This document shows, one piece after another, positions 1-11,390 of a stretch of DNA of 64,000 nucleotides. The DNA is from Pelodera strongyloides. Its lineage: Eukaryota > Nematoda > Chromadorea > Rhabditida > Rhabditidae. The position numbers and the translations under genes were made by a program. Numbering within the stretch: the stretch's first letter is position 1; every line of letters starts with the position of its first letter. The notes beneath the pieces are model-generated. The model saw only the letters and a list, made by a program, of their open reading frames with translations. It had not been told where the DNA came from and ran no database searches. The DNA lies in NCBI GenBank assembly GCA_036852015.1, contig JAANDG010000147.1, forward strand, positions 173,501 through 237,500, read 5' to 3'.

Positions 1-46
1 TTATGCATAAAATTTTGAATAAAGCGTAATATACAAAATCTCATAC

Positions 47-277
47 CATGGCCATTTGCGCAAGCGGATTGCCTCCGAGTGCGGCAAAGGTGTAGTAAAT
101 AATGGCGATTGCCTGATCACTCTCCGACATGCCTAGCCCGGTGGCGTGCATGAATGCGAGCCCGAGTTGAGCATCCGGAGAACCTGAACGATTTTTTCTC
201 TTATTATCATCTAAAAAAATTATATAAAAAACTATTATCTAAAAATACCTCCCAGTCTAAAAATTTAAACCTCGGAG

Positions 278-322
<45 letters not shown>

Positions 323-3300
323 CGAAATACCGGCCGGTTTTGAATTTCAAACACATTGAGAACACCAGCATTCTATGCAGCTTATACAAATGCATATAAA
401 TTAGAATAAAAAATCGAGCTAAATTCGAGTAAATTAGCATAAATACGTAAGAACTCAGTTGTCCACGAAGCGTTTCAAAAACCGGCCGGTATTGCGCTTT
501 AAACGTGTTTGCGCTTTTACGCATGCACTGTTTGCATTTATGAATGGAATGCAGTAAGTGATGTGCAAAAAGAAAATTGAAAATATAACGTTATGTAATG
601 TATGCTTACCATCCTTTTCCAATTCAACAAACAGCTTCTTGGCCTCATCCAGAGACCAACGCGCCTGATCGCCGAACAAATGTGCGAAAGCTGAAAAAAA
701 CGAAGATTAGAGCGATATAACACCTGGTCTTAGGGGCGTCGTGGCTCACTGACTGGCAAAGTTCTCGTCTTTCACCCATACGACCCGGGTTCGAATCCCG
801 CCCAGTGCTACCATCTTGCAAACATGCCACGGCGTCGGGAATAAAGTTAAGGCGCTCCCCTTGCCTAGCCTTAGGACGGACCTTTCGCTCTGTATTATCT
901 TCTGTGCCGTCTTCTAATGTCTACTTCACTCTATGGGACACATCGGCTAAGAGACACCGCCTTGGATTGAAGCTAAAAATGAAGATCCCCGACTTCGAGA
1001 GCAAACGGGACCCTGGATTCTACATGCTTAATTCTATGTGTGATGATTGTACGTCTGAATAAAGTGGTATTCACATTTTTTTAAACGCGGAAGCTCTGAG
1101 CATTTCTGCTAGGGGAAAACACTTTGCCATTATTTTGCTACATAAGAATGGGGTTTCATTTTTCAAAAATTAAGTTCGAAACGCTTTAAAGAAACTGGAT
1201 ATAAGATAAATACATATTTAATTTCTAGATTCATATTTATGCACAGAGCACAGACGAGTCGTGAACATTTTTAATAAGTTTTGAAGCGAAATGCTAGCCC
1301 CTTCGGACAATTTGCATATGATAAGCAAATCCTATGTATCCTATGCTAATTTTGTACGATCGTCCACGGCAATCGTACGAAATTAGCATAGGATACATAG
1401 GATTTGCTTATCATATGCAAATTTTCCAAAGAGGCTAGCATTTCGCTTTAAGAGCTATCCGCTGTCCCAGTCCCTTCTATTGCTACTTTAACTGACATTC
1501 ATTACGTACGTACCTCGCTTCAAGAAAACACAAGAATAAGAAAGCAGAAGAAAGCAAAGCAGCTTCAAGAAAACACAAGAAAGCAGTTTATGCAAAAAGA
1601 CCCAACTAGAGCCTAGAGCCAGATCTAGCTTTAGCTATACGGAGACAGGAAGGAGACACCCGGAGAGCTAATATTTAATTCAGATACGAAAGAGCTTACC
1701 CATAACTTTCTTCGCATCCGGATGCCCGTAGTCCTTCAACTGGTCCAACAATCGGTATGCGGCCTTTCTCGCTTCGATACCATGCGGGCGCCCTCGCTCC
1801 AAGAACGACAACGCTTGCGCGTATTTATCGGCGACGGCTTGGTCTTCATTGGTTCTGAAAAATAATCCAAATCATAGGTGGCAAGGATAAGTTAAAGCCG
1901 CGTTCGAGTTGGGAAAAGTTGTGGAATTCCGGAATTCCACCGTTCGAGATGGGACACCGGAAACGTAAATGTTTTTCCGCTATTTAACCCCCAACCGTCG
2001 GGGTCAAGCGTCATTTTTGGCTCCTGCAGTGGTTAAAAATATAATCCCACAACGATTCCACTACGGTATTTTTGCTTTTCCACGCACGTTTTTCCGTCCA
2101 ACTCGAACGGTGGAATTCCGGAATTCCACCAACTTTTCCCCAACTCGAACGCGGCTTTATTATTGATTTTGCATATTTTTTGGTTGCTGTTTTAGAGAAA
2201 TTTTGGATCACGATCCCCAAATTTCTCTAAAAAGCCAAAAGAAAATGAAATGTTATTCCAACGTCCGCTTAATAAATCAACCGGTGGACAGCATGCAAAA
2301 ACAACGCCAGAAAAACCGATGAGGACTCTATGACAAAAACAATGACAGGAGGCGGAATCGAACCCATGAGTGATGACTGGCGTGGGCTTTTTTCGACCGC
2401 GCTTATGAATAATTCATTTCCTTACAGTTGTTCAAGGTCTGCGTCATGTAATGCACCCGAGAGTTCATTTGGAAGTCTGGCCTTGTATGGTTTGAAAATT
2501 TAGGAAAAAGAGGAAATTTCTTGATATTTGCCGTCCAGGTAAAACAATGCGATTTTTACCTAAAGTGATCAGTTACACCTATCAAGTTAGAAAATATAGA
2601 GATCTGCAGAATGGTTTTTGTTAAATCGGTATAATTTTAAATCGGTATAACAGCCAGTTTTTGAAATATTTCGTACTCTTCCACCAAATTTTTATGTTCC
2701 TATAGAGGTCAACCCTTCCATCATTTTTGCACTTTTCCACGAATTTGCCTACAATTTGCTAGAAAAGGGGCGTGGTTTCGACACCCTTCCTCCAAATATT
2801 ACCCATTTTTTCATGAATTTTTAGCGTACCTTCCACCAATTGCGGACTACCGAAAACAATTTCCACCACTTCTTGAGATCAAGGCACTTAAACCCTGAAG
2901 TCCATTTCAGACAATGGACTGAGTTTTATTAAACTAGGAAAGGTGAATAAAAAGAGGCAAATAGGAAATATACAGATCTTCAAAGAGAAGTAGCATAAAC
3001 CAACGTACCGAATGACAAACTGCTTCTCAGGAGTGAATTCCTCTCCCGCCGTCAGTTTTTTGTGTTCCTCTTCGGCGGGTTTATTTTGCTCCACTCGCTG
3101 GATATCATATTCAGATATCTTCAACTTTTCTGAAAGGTAATTGATTTATGAATACCAAGGAATATACATCCGTAGCACAGGTCACAGGTCTGAACAGCAA
3201 TCAACAAATAACTAAGTTACGTGCACTAGATTATAATGTCATTTAGATAGAATGTTAACGGACTACACCCTCTTAACGACAAGAAATTAAAATTACAGAG

Positions 3301-3658
3301 ATGCTGCTAAAAACAATAATTCTTTATTCATAAACTCACCCAGCAAGCCTTTCTCTTCTGCATCGGAATCTGCGGGAGTTACTTCTTTTGCGTGTATCTA
3401 AAAAAAACTAAGAATTTCCCCAAAAGCCGAGCGTTGAAAATGGTCGGTCATTTAAACAGGCATCACGTTTTATATAGAAATACTGGCGACCTATCACCTA
3501 TGCAGTGCCATTTCATCGAGAGAATTTAAGTTAAACGAACAGTAAATAAGTGGCCTGAGCCAATAGAAATCACAAACCGTCTTATATGCCAGTTGTGCGT
3601 GTAGAACATTGGGCAGGATGGCTACTGCTACCAGCAGTAACCGTAAAAACAGGTTCAT
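47..3658 (-). CDS. sel-1: SEL-1/SEL1L ERAD adaptor, N-terminal 211 residues (partial at left edge)
   Basis: Seven phase-consistent exons on the minus strand: 3578-3658, 3340-3397, 3009-3129, 1700-1854, 610-690, 47-183 (six listed here carry all 211 codons seen; later exons lie off the window). Exon 1 encodes MNLFLRLLLVAVAILPNVLHA, a clear signal peptide of about 21 residues. Next comes an acidic, Lys-rich linker (exons 2-3), then helical Sel1-type repeats: AAYRLLDQLKDYGHPDAKKV, AFAHLFGDQARWSLDEAKKL and LGLAFMHATGLGMS followed by IIYYTFAALGGNPLAQMAM. The LFGD and YYTFxALGGN strings are hallmarks of SEL1L/HRD3, the ER-membrane partner of the HRD1 ubiquitin ligase in ER-associated degradation. 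The N-terminal fibronectin-II domain of vertebrate SEL1L is not present between the signal peptide and the repeats. Introns hold a tRNA-like SINE, a palindromic MITE and a foldback. Family assignment is strong; the C-terminal half and transmembrane segment are outside the window. Correction to the count: six coding exons are visible. Confidence 0.9.
283..320. repeat. Poly(A) run abutting a MITE
   Basis: About 38 consecutive A residues, directly followed by the left end of the CCGGCCGG MITE at 319. It lies in a sel-1 intron. Confidence 0.9.
319..502. mobile_element. CCGGCCGG MITE (family A), copy 1
   Basis: Terminal inverted repeats AGCGAAATACCGGCCGGTTT and its complement at 470-500 enclose about 120 bp with the family's inner tract (TTAGAATAAAAAATCGAGC). 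It lies in a sel-1 intron. The family is non-autonomous: no copy in the window encodes a transposase. Confidence 0.85.
736..1072 (+). mobile_element. tRNA-derived SINE-like element
   Basis: The head carries an A-box-like GTGGCTCACTGACTGG (about 739-754) and a B-box GGGTTCGAATCCCG (about 787-800), the internal RNA polymerase III promoter of a tRNA. A roughly 270-bp unrelated body follows and ends near an AT-rich tail at 1078. The acceptor stem does not close well, so this is a tRNA-derived retroposon rather than a functional tRNA. It sits in a sel-1 intron in the opposite orientation to the gene. Confidence 0.6.
1282..1451. mobile_element. Near-palindromic MITE (family B), copy 1
   Basis: The two halves, GAAGCGAAATGCTAGCCCC to the centre near 1366 and back, are inverted copies containing TTTGCATATGATAAGCAAAT and CTATGTATCCTATGCTAATT. 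Almost the whole 170 bp can fold into one hairpin. Other copies are at 28028 and 58764, with a diverged one at 41397. Confidence 0.85.
1893..2159. mobile_element. Foldback MITE (family C), copy 1
   Basis: The left end AAAGCCGCGTTCGAGTTGGG and the right end complementary to it (CCCAACTCGAACGCGGCTTT) each enclose GGAATTCCGGAATTCCACC. It sits in the sel-1 intron just upstream of the exon at 1700-1854. Related copies lie at 18429, 19697 (half) and 50688. Confidence 0.8.
2160..3005. other. sel-1 intron, AT-rich
   Basis: Contains a short hairpin at 2192-2235 (TAGAGAAATTTTGG/CCCCAAATTTCTCTA) and an isolated B-box-like CGAATCGAACCCATGAG near 2353 on the minus strand, possibly a SINE remnant. I see no coding signal. 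Confidence 0.4.
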
Positions 3659-3671
3659 TAGACCTTCTGCG

Positions 3672-3677
3672 CTGAAA
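3672..3677 (-). other. Probable spliced-leader acceptor of sel-1
   Basis: TTTCAG lies 13 nt upstream of the ATG, with no upstream coding exon. This matches a nematode trans-splice acceptor. Inference only. Confidence 0.5.
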
Positions 3678-3699
3678 TAAGTTTCTTATAAAAAGAAGC

Positions 3700-5390
3700 T
3701 GGTGCTCCATCCCACAGTGCTCGGCTAAACTTACCGGCGAAGAACAAGCCAAGCAAACGCGAACGAGTGCAGCACAAATTGGAAACGATAAACAACCCGA
3801 AGTAGAATAAAATCTCACAAGTGCAAAAAGAATTTCAAAATTGGAAGAAAAGTTGTTGTGCATGCACGAAAACTGCGTCGCACAGATAAGAAGGTGGGAT
3901 AGATCACTGTGCGTTCGCCACGTTTATTCAAAACCCCCGTTGTGTCAATTACTGTATTTTCGTGCTCATACCGTAACCTAATTTTTTATACAAATTTATA
4001 GAATTATGCTGATGGCGTTTACAAGTATGCCGTGCGTTAGCATCTCGTAAGCCGTTACTGAAATCGTATTTTTTAATTGCAATCGACACGATTTTATAAA
4101 TATTCATCATGCTATACCCGCATTTCTGATGAGCTCACTGGTTCACAGGCACGAAAAACTACAATGCATGAAGAACTAGTGACTCATAAATTAGTGAACC
4201 AATTGCTCGGTTACTCTTATTAGTTTTCGTATACATGTGCTTTTGGATTGCTTTCAATCTTTCGGGTTTTCTTATATTTGAACTCTTACAGCGATATTAT
4301 TTAAATCATTTATGTTTTTTTTGCTTAGATGGATATGCGGTCTATACCTAAATCAAAATGCGAATGCCATGAAAACGAACGCTGCTTGACGCTGCTTTTC
4401 GATTTGTTTTTCTATTAGTTGGAGCCTGAAATTCGAAAGTGAATTTTAGGGCTAAATGCTTTCAGTTCTATGTAATGTACTGTGTAATTCTAATCGTCCG
4501 TGAAGATAAGTTGTCACTGCAGCGAGATTTTCAACGTCATGCTATGTATTGATTTCATAGTTTTTTTTTTTAGTTTTGCGCGCTACATCTTATTGGCTGG
4601 CGAAAATTCAGAACAACCAAAAAGGTTTATTAAGCAAAAATATTCCTAACCTATTTCCTTACAATTAGTGCGCTTCGTAAACGATTTTTCATTACTGAAA
4701 AATCGCAAAAATTATTGTTGCCTTAAATTGTTGATTTTTCGTCATTTGTATGCTCGTGGAACACTGGCGTCAATCGAGTCACTCCCACCAACTGGTGATA
4801 CAACACATCAGCATAGCAAAAATTCGGGTCCAAAATTTTAAAACGCAGAAACGCAACGCATTGAAAGAATTAAATATCCAGCTAAATTACGGTACGTAAA
4901 CGATGTCCAACAGAGACCTTCGAGGAGCTACAGTAATCGGCAACAATTGTTTCATTTGTTTTTAAATCGTTTGGTTTATCGTAGGACCGATCTTAAAAAA
5001 TACGTGCTAATCGGCCCTATAGCTCAAATCGTCCACCTTCTTCTATTTATAATTTATGCGTTCTTTGAAAAGTAGGAGGATGTAATTATAATAATTTTAT
5101 TTCCAGTTGCATGATTCTTTCAGTTAGTAAAAGGTGATAATACTGTAATGAAAAACAAAGACAAGAGAAAAAAAAAGTAAAATATAAAAAAAAATATGTG
5201 TTCTTTTGAAATGTGACACATGGTTGAAATTTTATTTCGGGTAATTTTCTTGCGTAGTTTTGTATTATATCCATAGGGCATGTGGTTTCCTTTCTTCTCA
5301 GTTATTGGCCATAAGCGTTGCGTACAGGACAAGCATAGGCGACAAATGGGCCACAAATTTGTTCCTAAAGCATGACGTATAAAGAAAAAA
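3700..5390. other. Intergenic, no recognised gene
   Basis: AT-rich spacer upstream of sel-1. Frames here are short and lack splice-consistent coding. It should hold the sel-1 promoter, but no element stands out. Confidence 0.4.
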
Positions 5391-5392
5391 TT

Positions 5393-5570
5393 AAAGCGAA
5401 ATACCGGCCGGTTTTTGAAACGCATTGCGTACACCTGCTTTCTTATGCAGCATATGCAAATGAGCAAAAATTAGAATAAAAACTAGACCCCAATTAGACC
5501 CCACTTCGCATAAATGCATAGGAATGCAAGTACTTGAGATGCGTTTTAAAAACCGGCCTGTATTTCCCTA
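5393..5570. mobile_element. CCGGCCGG MITE (family A), copy 2
   Basis: AAAGCGAAATACCGGCCGG at the left, and the diverged complement ending near TATTTCCC at the right. It carries the inner variant with CTAGACCCCAATTAGACC, shared with the copies at 14393 and 49634. Confidence 0.85.
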
Positions 5571-5879
5571 GCTTCAATTTTCAAGTATAAGAAACCAGGC
5601 GCTTTCACCGCCTGAGATGACTGTCCAAAACTTCAAGGGGCAAAATACTGGCCTATTACAGCAACGTCGGATATGTAGGAGTCTGTTGTCTGTAGGAGCT
5701 TTTTGGGTTTGCTAAGCCTGAGCTCCGCATATTAGATATGTTAATTTTTCACGGAACGCTGTTATACACTATTTCAAATTCTTCTCCTTAGCATGATAGG
5801 ATTGTTTGCTGGCGAAAAGCGTCATGACATAACTTCATTGAACTTTGATTTTGATAGTGCTACTATTTTATTGCAGCAC

Positions 5880-5990
5880 CAGTCGGCTCACGCCGCCTGA
5901 GGCGACTTACATGGAAATATGATTGGTTTAGCATGGGCATACTTGTATACAAAGCTTCAAACGCATCATAGGAAATTCACATAATAGGAA
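5880..5990. mobile_element. Leading part of a GC-hairpin element joined to the satellite
   Basis: The hairpin GGCTCACGCCGCCTGAGGCG resembles the heads of elements at 20340 and (inverted) 57000, which also run into a TATATAATAAGA tail. The 169-bp satellite therefore appears to be an internally amplified member of that family. Confidence 0.5.
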
Positions 5991-6822
5991 ACAATTGCAT
6001 ATGCATACTTCGATATTGAGCTGCGAAACTGTTTTTATACCCGAACTTTCCGTAACGCACATCGGTATGCAAATTACGCGACAGTTACTCTGTTATATAA
6101 TAAGATGAGGTCATAAAATAAACCATGCTCAGACATTGTTATCATCACAATTGCATATGCATACTTCGATATTGAGCTGCGAAACTCTTTTTATATCCGA
6201 ACTCGAAATTTGCATTTCCGTAACGCCCCATCGGTATGCAAATTACGCGACAGGTACTCTGTTATATAATAAGATGAGGTCATAAAATAAACCATGCTCA
6301 GACATTGTTATCATCACAATTGCATATGCATACTTCGATATTGAGCTGCGAAACTCTTTTTATATCCGAACTCGAAATTTGCATTTCCGTAACGCACATC
6401 GGTATGCAAACTTACGCTACAGTTACTCTTTTATATAATAAGATGAGGTCATAAAATAAACCATGCTCAGACATTGTTATCATCACAATTGCATATGCAT
6501 ACTTCGATATTGAGCTGCGAAACTCTTTTTATATCCGAACTCGAAATTTGCATTTCCGTAACGCACATCGGTATGCAACTTACGCGACAGTTACTCTTTT
6601 ATATAATAAGATGAGGTCATAAAATAAACCATGCTCAGACATTGTTATCATCACAATTGCATATGCATACTTCGATATTGAGCTGCGAAACTCTTTTTAT
6701 ATCCGAACTCGAAATTTGCATTTCCGTAACGCACATCGGTATGCAAATTACGCGACAGTTACTCTGTTATATAATAAGATGAGGTCATAAAATAAACCAT
6801 GCTCAGACATTGTTATCATCAT
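5990..6822 (+). repeat. Five-copy tandem satellite, about 169-bp unit
   Basis: Units begin at TTGCATATGCATACTTCGAT at about 5995, 6151, 6320, 6489 and 6657. Spacing is 156, 169, 169 and 168 bp; the first copy lacks 13 bp around CTCGAAATTTGCAT. Each unit ends GTTATATAATAAGATGAGG plus a common AAACCATGCTCAGACATTG segment. The copies are nearly identical. Confidence 0.95.
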
Positions 6823-7057
6823 TCTGTGGCTATCAATGAATGGATAATGCTTACAGTGCTTCGGCTTCAGTCGTCGCCGTTGCGGTGGTGGAATATTGGT
6901 CGTTTCCCGTAATTCTGTTATAGTATCGCACTAAACTGATAAAGAGTCAGGCCCACGCAAAAAAGTCTTCCGCTTTTGTGAGACACCTATAAGACTATTT
7001 AAAAAATGAAGGAAATTCTGTAGTGCATAATTTGAGGCTAGAAGAGCCCCTCACTTT

Positions 7058-7549
7058 AAAGGGATAGGTTCATCTCAAATCACCCCTCTTTTTATTGTTT
7101 TTATTAGTAAAAGCACAAATATCATTCACAATGAGAATTAAATCATCACAGAACAATACGTCTCGCAGTAGAAGCTTCCTTTATTGGAAACTAGGTGATC
7201 GGAAGCCAAAATCTAAATGCAAAAACTAATACCGTACACAGATAGCGCGGGCTAATGGCAATTAGCCAAGTTACAACATTATTTCCCACGTGGTGAATTA
7301 TCATATTTAATCGCACTTGGCTGAGTGTAGTTTGTAACTTGGCTAATTGCCATTAGTCCGCGCTATCTGTGTACGGTATTATTTTTTGCATTTAGATTTT
7401 GGCTTCCGATCACCTGTTTCCAATAAAGGAAGCTTCTTCTGCTAGGCGTATTGTTCTGTGATTGATTTAATTCTCATCGTGAATGATATTTGTGCTATTA
7501 CCAATAAAAACAATAAAAAGAGGGTCTTTTGAGACGAACCTATCCCTTT
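7058..7549. mobile_element. Long foldback element
   Basis: About 200-bp inverted repeats begin AAAGGGATAGGTTC and end GAACCTATCCCTTT, around a short spacer near 7285-7335. Arms share CGCACACTATCTG-like and AGGAAGCTTC blocks with few mismatches. No coding capacity. Confidence 0.85.
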
Positions 7550-7985
7550 GAAGCGAAAAATACCGGCCGTTTTTTGCGACACATCGAGTGCACCAGCTTC
7601 TTATGCAGCTTATGCAAATGACTATTTGAATAAAAAATCGAGCTAAATTCGAGCAAATGGAATTATTTCGGTTTTTACTTGTCAGGTTGATTTTCGATTC
7701 AAAGACATCATTCGAGTCAGAATTCCATGCTGCTTCGAGTTATAACAAAACGAAATGTCGGAAACAGATAGGTAAAAAAGTTTAGATGGATTTGAAGATT
7801 GCATTTTTTCTAGGTTTACAAGAAAATATGAGCCGAATTAGAGTCAAATTCAAATTAGCATAAGGTCATAGAAGCCAACATTTGTTTGACAAGTAAAAAC
7901 CGAAGTTTACCCGAAAATATCGTGACTGCGTTCCTTTAAACCCGAAAGATACCCGTGAATTGCACAGAAAAATTCATATGCAGAT
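7550..7985. mobile_element. Truncated family A MITE followed by another inverted-repeat element
   Basis: 7551-7658 is a left half of family A (ATACCGGCCG, then AAAATCGAGCTAAATTCGAG). It is interrupted by sequence beginning CGGTTTTTACTTGTCA (about 7670) and ending TGACAAGTAAAAACCG (about 7890). At 7918 the string CGTGACTGCGTTCCTTTAAA matches the ends of the foldback at 58932. Confidence 0.6.
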
Positions 7986-7986
7986 C

Positions 7987-9562
7987 TTAGACAACACACA
8001 AATTACCCAATAACAAAGGAAACCCACGAAATTGGTCGACAAATGGTATTCCGGTGTCCGCTTCCTTTATGGATGTACCGAATCTAGACAGGGCACCTCC
8101 TGCCTCCTCCAGCATGACACCTCCGTTGGGGATAAACGATAGTAGATTTGAGAATGGCATTCGCTCACTCAAATACATAGATTATAGGTTTGCTGGCTGA
8201 ACTCGGGATTCAAAAACAAAGAGGAAAATCATTCTACGCTGAAAGACATTTTTCTAATTGTTGTCTTATTGCTGATTCCTATATTTCATCGTCAGGTTCG
8301 ACAGAAATGCAGGCAAATGTTTGATCGATGAGCGTTTTTACTTGTCAAATTTGATCACAACAAACAAATAATATTTATTAAGTTGCGTTACTTGCCTTCC
8401 ATTGCCAGCATTTCCCGCACCTGAAAAGTTGGCATAAAAAGATGAAGATAAAGAGTAGCTGAGTGTGATCCAACAAAACTTACCGCTGTGGCAGGTTACA
8501 AGCGTCTCCTGTTCAGCGTCTCCTGTGCAGCGGGATCTCTCGGCTTTCTCTCGCTAGCACAGAAAGCGAGAGATCACGCTAAACAGGAGACGCCCGTAAC
8601 TTACCCCAGCGGTAAATTTATATTTTAACTGGCCTCGGGTTCCAACAATAAGGAGTACCGTGTTGAAACGGTGCACAAGGGGGCGTCGTCTCACCGATGG
8701 TACCGCTCATTTCTGAAGCGGGCATACTGTGGCCGTATGGACGAACGCGTCGGGAGGCTCTCAGCCTCCCATTGGGAGGTCAGAGAAAGAGAGGGATCAC
8801 ACGAATCGGAGACACGTAGATCCGAATTCTCCCACCCTGGGAGGTTCCCGTTGTTCGTGCATAAGGCCACTGGCCTTGAGGTTCGCGGCGCCCACAACTT
8901 TTCTCGGGAAGTCGAAAGTTTTACCCAGCTAACTTTTCCTTTTTGTTTTTGTTTAGAACAGCGGAAAAATAAACTGAGCTTACCCATTGTCAGGTTTTTA
9001 TCTGCAGCAAATTCGTCGTCCTTCTGTGGACTGGCTCAAAAAGAAGACTATGGAAAGAGTGGAATGAAAAAATGAAACTATATATAACCTTCTTCTATCT
9101 TTCTCCAACAGTTTGTTCTAAGATCATAAAGTTTATTTTTATTTGCTTTTTTTTACATAGATTTTTTGAAGCAAACGCGAGACAGATGTCGTTTTCGTCG
9201 CCAGCAGCCCCGGCTTGCTTTGCTTAAAAAATGAAAAAGAAACTTAGCTTACCCATTGTCTCGTTATCTGCAGTCGCTTCGTCTTCTTTCTGTGGACTGG
9301 CTCAAAATGGAACTATGATAACCTTTTTCTACCTTTCTCGGACAGTTTGTTCTAATAAGGTCATAAGGTCAAGGATTCCGATTTTATTTTTCTTACATAG
9401 ATTTTTTGAAGCAAAATCGAGACAGGTGTTTTCCGTCCCATTTGGGCTTCCTTTTTCGTCGCCAGACTTCTCGGCTTGCTTTATTTAGTAAACATGAAAA
9501 AGAAATTGAGCTTACCCATTGTCTCGTTTTTATCTGCAACCATTTCGTCTTTTTTCTCCGGG
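7987..9562 (-). CDS. Unrecognised protein P1 with three mutually exclusive alternative exons
   Basis: Minus-strand exons: three alternative versions of one exon at 9516-9562, 9253-9296 and 8984-9030, then 8396-8420 and 7987-8167. Each alternative enters at phase 2 and leaves at phase 1, so only one can be used per transcript. They encode acidic peptides: PEKKDEMVADKNETM, PQKEDEATADNETM and PQKDDEFAADKNLTM. Exon 8396-8420 encodes GAGNAGNG and leaves through a GC donor (AAG|GCAAGT). The last exon runs SERMPFSNLLSFIP, GGVMLEEAGGALSRFG, ADTGIPFVDQF to a stop. The first exon(s) were not found. The exon pattern, lengths and phases match the divergent paralogue at 12554-14250. No family recognised; probably mostly disordered and possibly secreted. 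Confidence 0.6.
8488..8612. mobile_element. Short foldback in P1 intron
   Basis: GCGTCTCCTGT and its complement ACAGGAGACGC flank an inner hairpin CTCTCGGCTTTCTCTCGCT/AGCGAGAG. No coding content. Confidence 0.6.
8728..8871. mobile_element. Foldback family G, copy 1
   Basis: Ends GTGGCCGTATGGACGAACG and CGTTCGTGC-like ATAAGGCCAC, inside which are inverted CCTCCCA/TGGGAGG blocks and GAGAAAGAGAGGGATCACAC. Other copies are at 9669 and 35762. It lies in the P1 intron. Confidence 0.75.
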
Positions 9563-9600
9563 CTGTCTGTGCGGCAGGCGGTAAATACCATAAAAATAAT
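8936..9600 (-). repeat. Tandem triplication of an exon-bearing unit, about 270 bp
   Basis: Each unit contains an alternative exon of P1 with its donor (CTTACCCATTGTC on the plus strand) followed by GATTTTTTGAAGCAAA and TTCGTCGCCAG. The second and third units are closest to each other. The duplication created the alternative exon set. Confidence 0.85.
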
Positions 9601-9668
9601 CAGAAATGCATAAGTCACCTATAAAAGCACAATTCCAAAGCTACACGTGTCTGGCTGAGAAAAAAATC

Positions 9669-9815
9669 GCTGTATCCGTGTGCACGAACGTGCCGGGGAG
9701 CTCCCAGCCTCCCAGTGGGAGGTGAGAGAAAGAGAGGGATCACACGAATCAGGGACACGCAGGGACAAATACTCCCACCGTGGGAGGTTCCCGCCGTTCG
9801 TGCATACGGCCACTG
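9669..9815. mobile_element. Foldback family G, copy 2
   Basis: GTATCCGTGTGCACGAACG at the left and CGTTCGTGCATACGGCCAC at the right, with the same interior as copy 1. Confidence 0.75.
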
Positions 9816-10018
9816 AGGATAACGCCGAACAACAATGGCTTCAGCCCGATTGTCCCACCCGCTAAAACGGCAATTCGGCCAATTCGGGAGATCTGGAATG
9901 ATGCAGAGGCTAAACCGCTAAACTTCGATTTACACGCTTTATATGCATTTGTATGGCTTTATTTTATTTCAGAACAAAGGGTCCCAGTCCCAGGTGTGAC
10001 TTTTACCTGAATCTTTAA
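9816..10018. other. Intergenic, nothing recognised
   Basis: Short frames only. The missing 5' exon of P1 could lie here or up to about 10800. Confidence 0.3.
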
Positions 10019-10180
10019 TGGGGTTTCCAAGTATCCGGACAAATTTACCGTATTTTACGACTTCGCGAGACTCATGTATTAATTTATCACGTCAAATATT
10101 CAATTCAGGGAAAATACGGTAAATTTGTCTATACTTGGAAGGGAACGCACAGTTTTTTTTGGCATACATGGAAACCCCAT
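10019..10180. mobile_element. Inverted-repeat element family E, copy 1
   Basis: GGGGTTTCCAAGTAT at the left and ATACATGGAAACCCC at the right, with an inner inverted pair ACAAATTTACCGTATTTT/AAAATACGGTAAATTTGTC. Copies with the same plan are at 17266, 17893, 22789, 37165 and 53319. Confidence 0.75.
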
Positions 10181-10819
10181 TAGAATTAGAACAAATTCTG
10201 CTTCAAAAGATAAGGATCGAAAATCAAATTCCAGTGTGAACCAAAATTTACTCCGTTGAAAGTTTATTTTTTTTTTCATTTTTTTTATAAGTAACAATGC
10301 GCCTTTTGTGTCTATAACAGCAAACTCAAGATTGCATAAGCTTATAAATAAACAAGCCATTTTCCGAGTTTACGAGGTTCCGTTGATAATTTACGAGGTT
10401 CCTTTGTGGTGTAATAAATTAAATTATTATTATTATTATTATTTGCTCGTTTATATTCATTCATTGTGGTATTGCCTTGACAAAACTTGTGCGACATTTT
10501 ATGTTCGTAATAAATGTATGTTGTGTTTGTTATCCTATAGCTGCGAATCGAGGCAAAAACCGACCTTTGTCATTTTCAAAGACGGGTGTTTTTCAGAAAA
10601 CAGCAACGCTAATGGGAAGCCTGTAGTGTGCGAATTATGATAATTTCGCTGTCTGGGCGATGATTTTACCTAAAAATACATTGTCTGTATCTGTCTGCGT
10701 CTGACTGCCTCTGTGTCTGTGTCTGTCTGTGACTGTGTTACGTCTGAGAAAGATACGTTGCTAATGTTTGTAGTTTGGCAAATCACTGATAAATAACACA
10801 GGACAGTGTATACTTGTAT

Positions 10820-10968
10820 ACCCCGATATGGCCCCGATTATTTCCGATAAAACCCCGATATGGCCCCGATTATTTCCGATAAAACCCCGATATGGCCCCG
10901 ATTATTTCCGATAAAACCCCGAGATGGCCCCGATTATTTCCGATAAAACCCCCATTGGCCCCGATTAT
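10820..10968 (-). mobile_element. CCCCGATATGGCCCC repeat element (family F), copy 1
   Basis: Five tandem units of about 32 bp: CCCCGATATGGCCCCGATT plus ATTTCCGATAAAA. Related arrays are at 14818, 34664 and 52003. Confidence 0.85.
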
Positions 10969-11390
10969 ACACACGCACACAAACACACACATGCACATGC
11001 ACACGCACATACGCACACGTACACGCACTCGCGCACACACCACGCACACACGCACACACACACGCACACACGTACACGCACACACACGTACGCACACACA
11101 CTCACACACACACACACCGACACACGCACACGTACAATTACACGTACAATTACACGCACAATTACACGCACACGTACACACACGCACAAACGCATACATG
11201 CGCACACACGTACACATGCACACATGCACACACGCACACACACAAGTGCGCACGCACACACGCACACACGCACACACACACACGCCTATACACGCACACG
11301 TACACGTACACGCGCACAAGCATACACATCCACGCTCACACAGCATACGCGCTCTCACACAGCACATACATATGCGCACACGCCTGAAAT
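10969..11390. repeat. CA/CG-rich microsatellite
   Basis: Imperfect CACA/CGCA/TACACG repeats over about 420 bp. All long open frames here on both strands are low-complexity artefacts. Confidence 0.95.
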
